Below, one piece after another: positions 6,505 through 7,461 of a DNA stretch of 7,461 bases (position 1 is its first letter; each line of letters starts with the position of its first letter). Below the pieces are notes generated by a model. The model made no database searches. It was not told the origin of the DNA and was given only the letters and a program-made list of their open reading frames with translations. Source of the DNA: an uncultured Clostridia bacterium (lineage in GTDB: Bacteria; Bacillota; Clostridia; TANB77; CAG-508); assembly GCA_947630155.1 (NCBI GenBank), contig CANRGM010000051.1, forward strand, positions 1-7,461, written 5' to 3'. The position numbers were made by a program, and so were the translations under genes.

Positions 6505-6563
6505 GCAGTGATTCATCCAAAATAAGAATTCTTATTTTGAATGAATCACTGCAAAATTTTTTT
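6505..6563 (+). terminator. Terminator of the coat gene pair (48-base hairpin plus T-run)
   Basis: Twelve perfect pairs (GCAGTGATTCAT with ATGAATCACTGC), one C-A mismatch and then an 11-base arm that pairs through a central GAATTC make a 6505-6552 inverted repeat. Seven T's at 6557-6563 follow. The structure is longer and more perfect than a terminator needs to be. A weaker hairpin lies just after it (about 6570-6594, GTTA-aacag-TAAC then T's) and could be a backup terminator. Confidence 0.85.
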
Positions 6564-6615
6564 ATGTTAAAAGTGTTAAACAGTAACTTTTTTTAATTAA
6601 AAATTATATTTGATG

Positions 6616-6644
6616 TTGATTTATGAAATAAAATGGGATAAAAT
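6616..6644 (+). promoter_or_regulatory. Possible sigma-A-type promoter for the M23 peptidase gene
   Basis: TTGATT (6616-6621), 17 bases and TAAAAT (6639-6644) match 4 of 6 and 5 of 6 consensus positions. Transcription would start near 6651, so the leader before the GTG at 6665 would be only about 14 bases, just enough to include the GGAGAGG ribosome binding site. That short leader is a reason for caution. Confidence 0.4.
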
Positions 6645-6664
6645 AGGGTAAATTGGAGAGGAGA

Positions 6665-7461
6665 GTGTTTCATATTAGTACGATAAAGAAAGGTATAATA
6701 CATTTACGTGTTTGGATGAAAATTATCATACTAGTTAGTATAGCAATGGCTTTAATTTTAGGTGCAATTTTCATTTTTTATAAGCCAACATATACTGTAA
6801 GTTATAATGGAGAATTTTTGGGATACATAAATAGTAAGGGAAATTTACAAGCTAAAATAAATGAATATGTGACTGATGGAAATAATGAAAATAATATAGC
6901 ATTTATACAAATATCTAGTATGCCACAATATGAAATGTGTTTATTAAAAAGAGATGTAAAAACAAATGATGAAGAGATTTATAGTAAAATAATTGGAACA
7001 GGAGTATCATATTATAAATATTACACTATAATGCTTGATGGAGAGGAAAAATATAATCTTTCTAGTATAGATGATGCTCAAAGTGTAATTAATCAATTAA
7101 AAGAAAAAGATAGTAATAATATAGATAAAATTACAACAGTGGAAAAATATGATACAAGTTTAGCTGAATTTGCCAGCATAGATACATGCGTGTCTGAATT
7201 ATATGAAGAAAAGCCTAAACCTGTTGTTAAGAAAACCTCAAATAATACCCAAAAGACAAGTAATGGTGTGATAGGGTCTTCTAAAAATGTAAATAGTCCA
7301 TACAATAAGGTTGATTTAGGAATATCTTTAATAGAACCTATAAGTGGTAAAATTTCCTGTAGGTATGGAAATCAAGGTTCATATTATCATACTGGACTAG
7401 ATATAGCATCACCAAATGGAACACCTATAAAAGCTGCAGCTGCAGGAACTGTTACATATGC
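6665..7461 (+). CDS. Membrane-anchored M23 (LytM-type) peptidoglycan endopeptidase, 3' end missing
   Basis: 265 complete codons are visible and the frame is open to the window end. A basic N-terminus (KKGIIHLR) precedes one membrane helix (about 19-38), so the rest lies outside the membrane. Two weakly similar segments follow (YTVSYNGE from about 43 and YTIMLDGE from about 120), like the paired N-terminal repeats seen in some clostridial M23 and G5 proteins. Next comes a Lys/Pro/Asn/Ser-rich linker (about 184-207) and the start of the M23 domain. The domain shows RYG (233-235) and H242-TGLD246, the first two zinc ligands, then IASPNGTPIKAAAAGTV. The HxH motif lies beyond the window, so catalytic competence cannot be judged. 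I chose GTG 6665, 6 bases after GGAG (6655-6658); the ATG at 6716 has no ribosome binding site and would remove the basic residues before the helix. It probably cuts peptide cross-links in the wall. A link to sporulation is possible only from position. Confidence 0.88.
   Translation, partial: MFHISTIKKGIIHLRVWMKIIILVSIAMALILGAIFIFYKPTYTVSYNGEFLGYINSKGNLQAKINEYVTDGNNENNIAFIQISSMPQYEMCLLKRDVKTNDEEIYSKIIGTGVSYYKYYTIMLDGEEKYNLSSIDDAQSVINQLKEKDSNNIDKITTVEKYDTSLAEFASIDTCVSELYEEKPKPVVKKTSNNTQKTSNGVIGSSKNVNSPYNKVDLGISLIEPISGKISCRYGNQGSYYHTGLDIASPNGTPIKAAAAGTVTY

Noticed and set aside
6378..6596. Plus-strand open frame overlapping the end of the CotF gene in another frame
   Set aside because: It runs straight through the hairpin terminator, has no ribosome binding site and reads as low-complexity sequence.
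7093..7305. Reverse-strand open frame inside the M23 gene
   Set aside because: It is antisense to the linker and repeat region of the M23 protein, with no supporting signals.

Overview
The window looks like chromosomal DNA from an AT-rich, endospore-forming member of the Clostridia (Firmicutes). Support for this comes from the strong AT bias, AGGAGG-type ribosome binding sites, a Spo0E-like sporulation phosphatase, two CotF-type spore coat genes, and Gram-positive versions of Lgt, PcrA and an M23 endopeptidase. The species cannot be named from the sequence. All eight genes I accept lie on the + strand. The first and last genes are cut by the window edges.

Layout. Bases 1-741 hold the end of lgt (lipoprotein lipidation). 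Its last codons contain two perfect TGTCGAA heptamers exactly one helical turn apart, which look like a tandem Spo0A binding site. A sigma-A-type promoter (779-808) follows, then a small Spo0E-like gene (861-1037). Next comes a strong promoter (1213-1241) driving two tandem genes for small VirB2/TrbC-like pilin subunits (1295-2031), with no other secretion gene in view. A 42-base near-perfect palindrome (2056-2097) separates them from a secreted D-alanyl-D-alanine carboxypeptidase (2098-3315), and its 3' arm contains that gene's ribosome binding site. A spacer of about 200 bases holds a palindromic repeat and promoter-like boxes. It is followed by pcrA (3513-5876), a UvrD/PcrA DNA helicase that ends in a long bidirectional hairpin. 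That hairpin is a second copy of the repeat found after the carboxypeptidase gene. Two small CotF-type coat genes (6010-6493) end at a 48-base hairpin terminator. The window closes in a membrane-anchored M23 peptidase whose catalytic domain runs off the end (6665-7461).

How the parts relate. Lgt, the carboxypeptidase and the M23 protein all act at the cell envelope. The Spo0E-like protein and the coat proteins belong to sporulation. PcrA is a housekeeping repair helicase. I see no mobile element, CRISPR array, rRNA or tRNA. The observations most worth following are the Spo0A-box pair in front of the Spo0E-like gene, the orphan pilin pair, the palindrome that could hide a ribosome binding site, and the two related dispersed hairpins.
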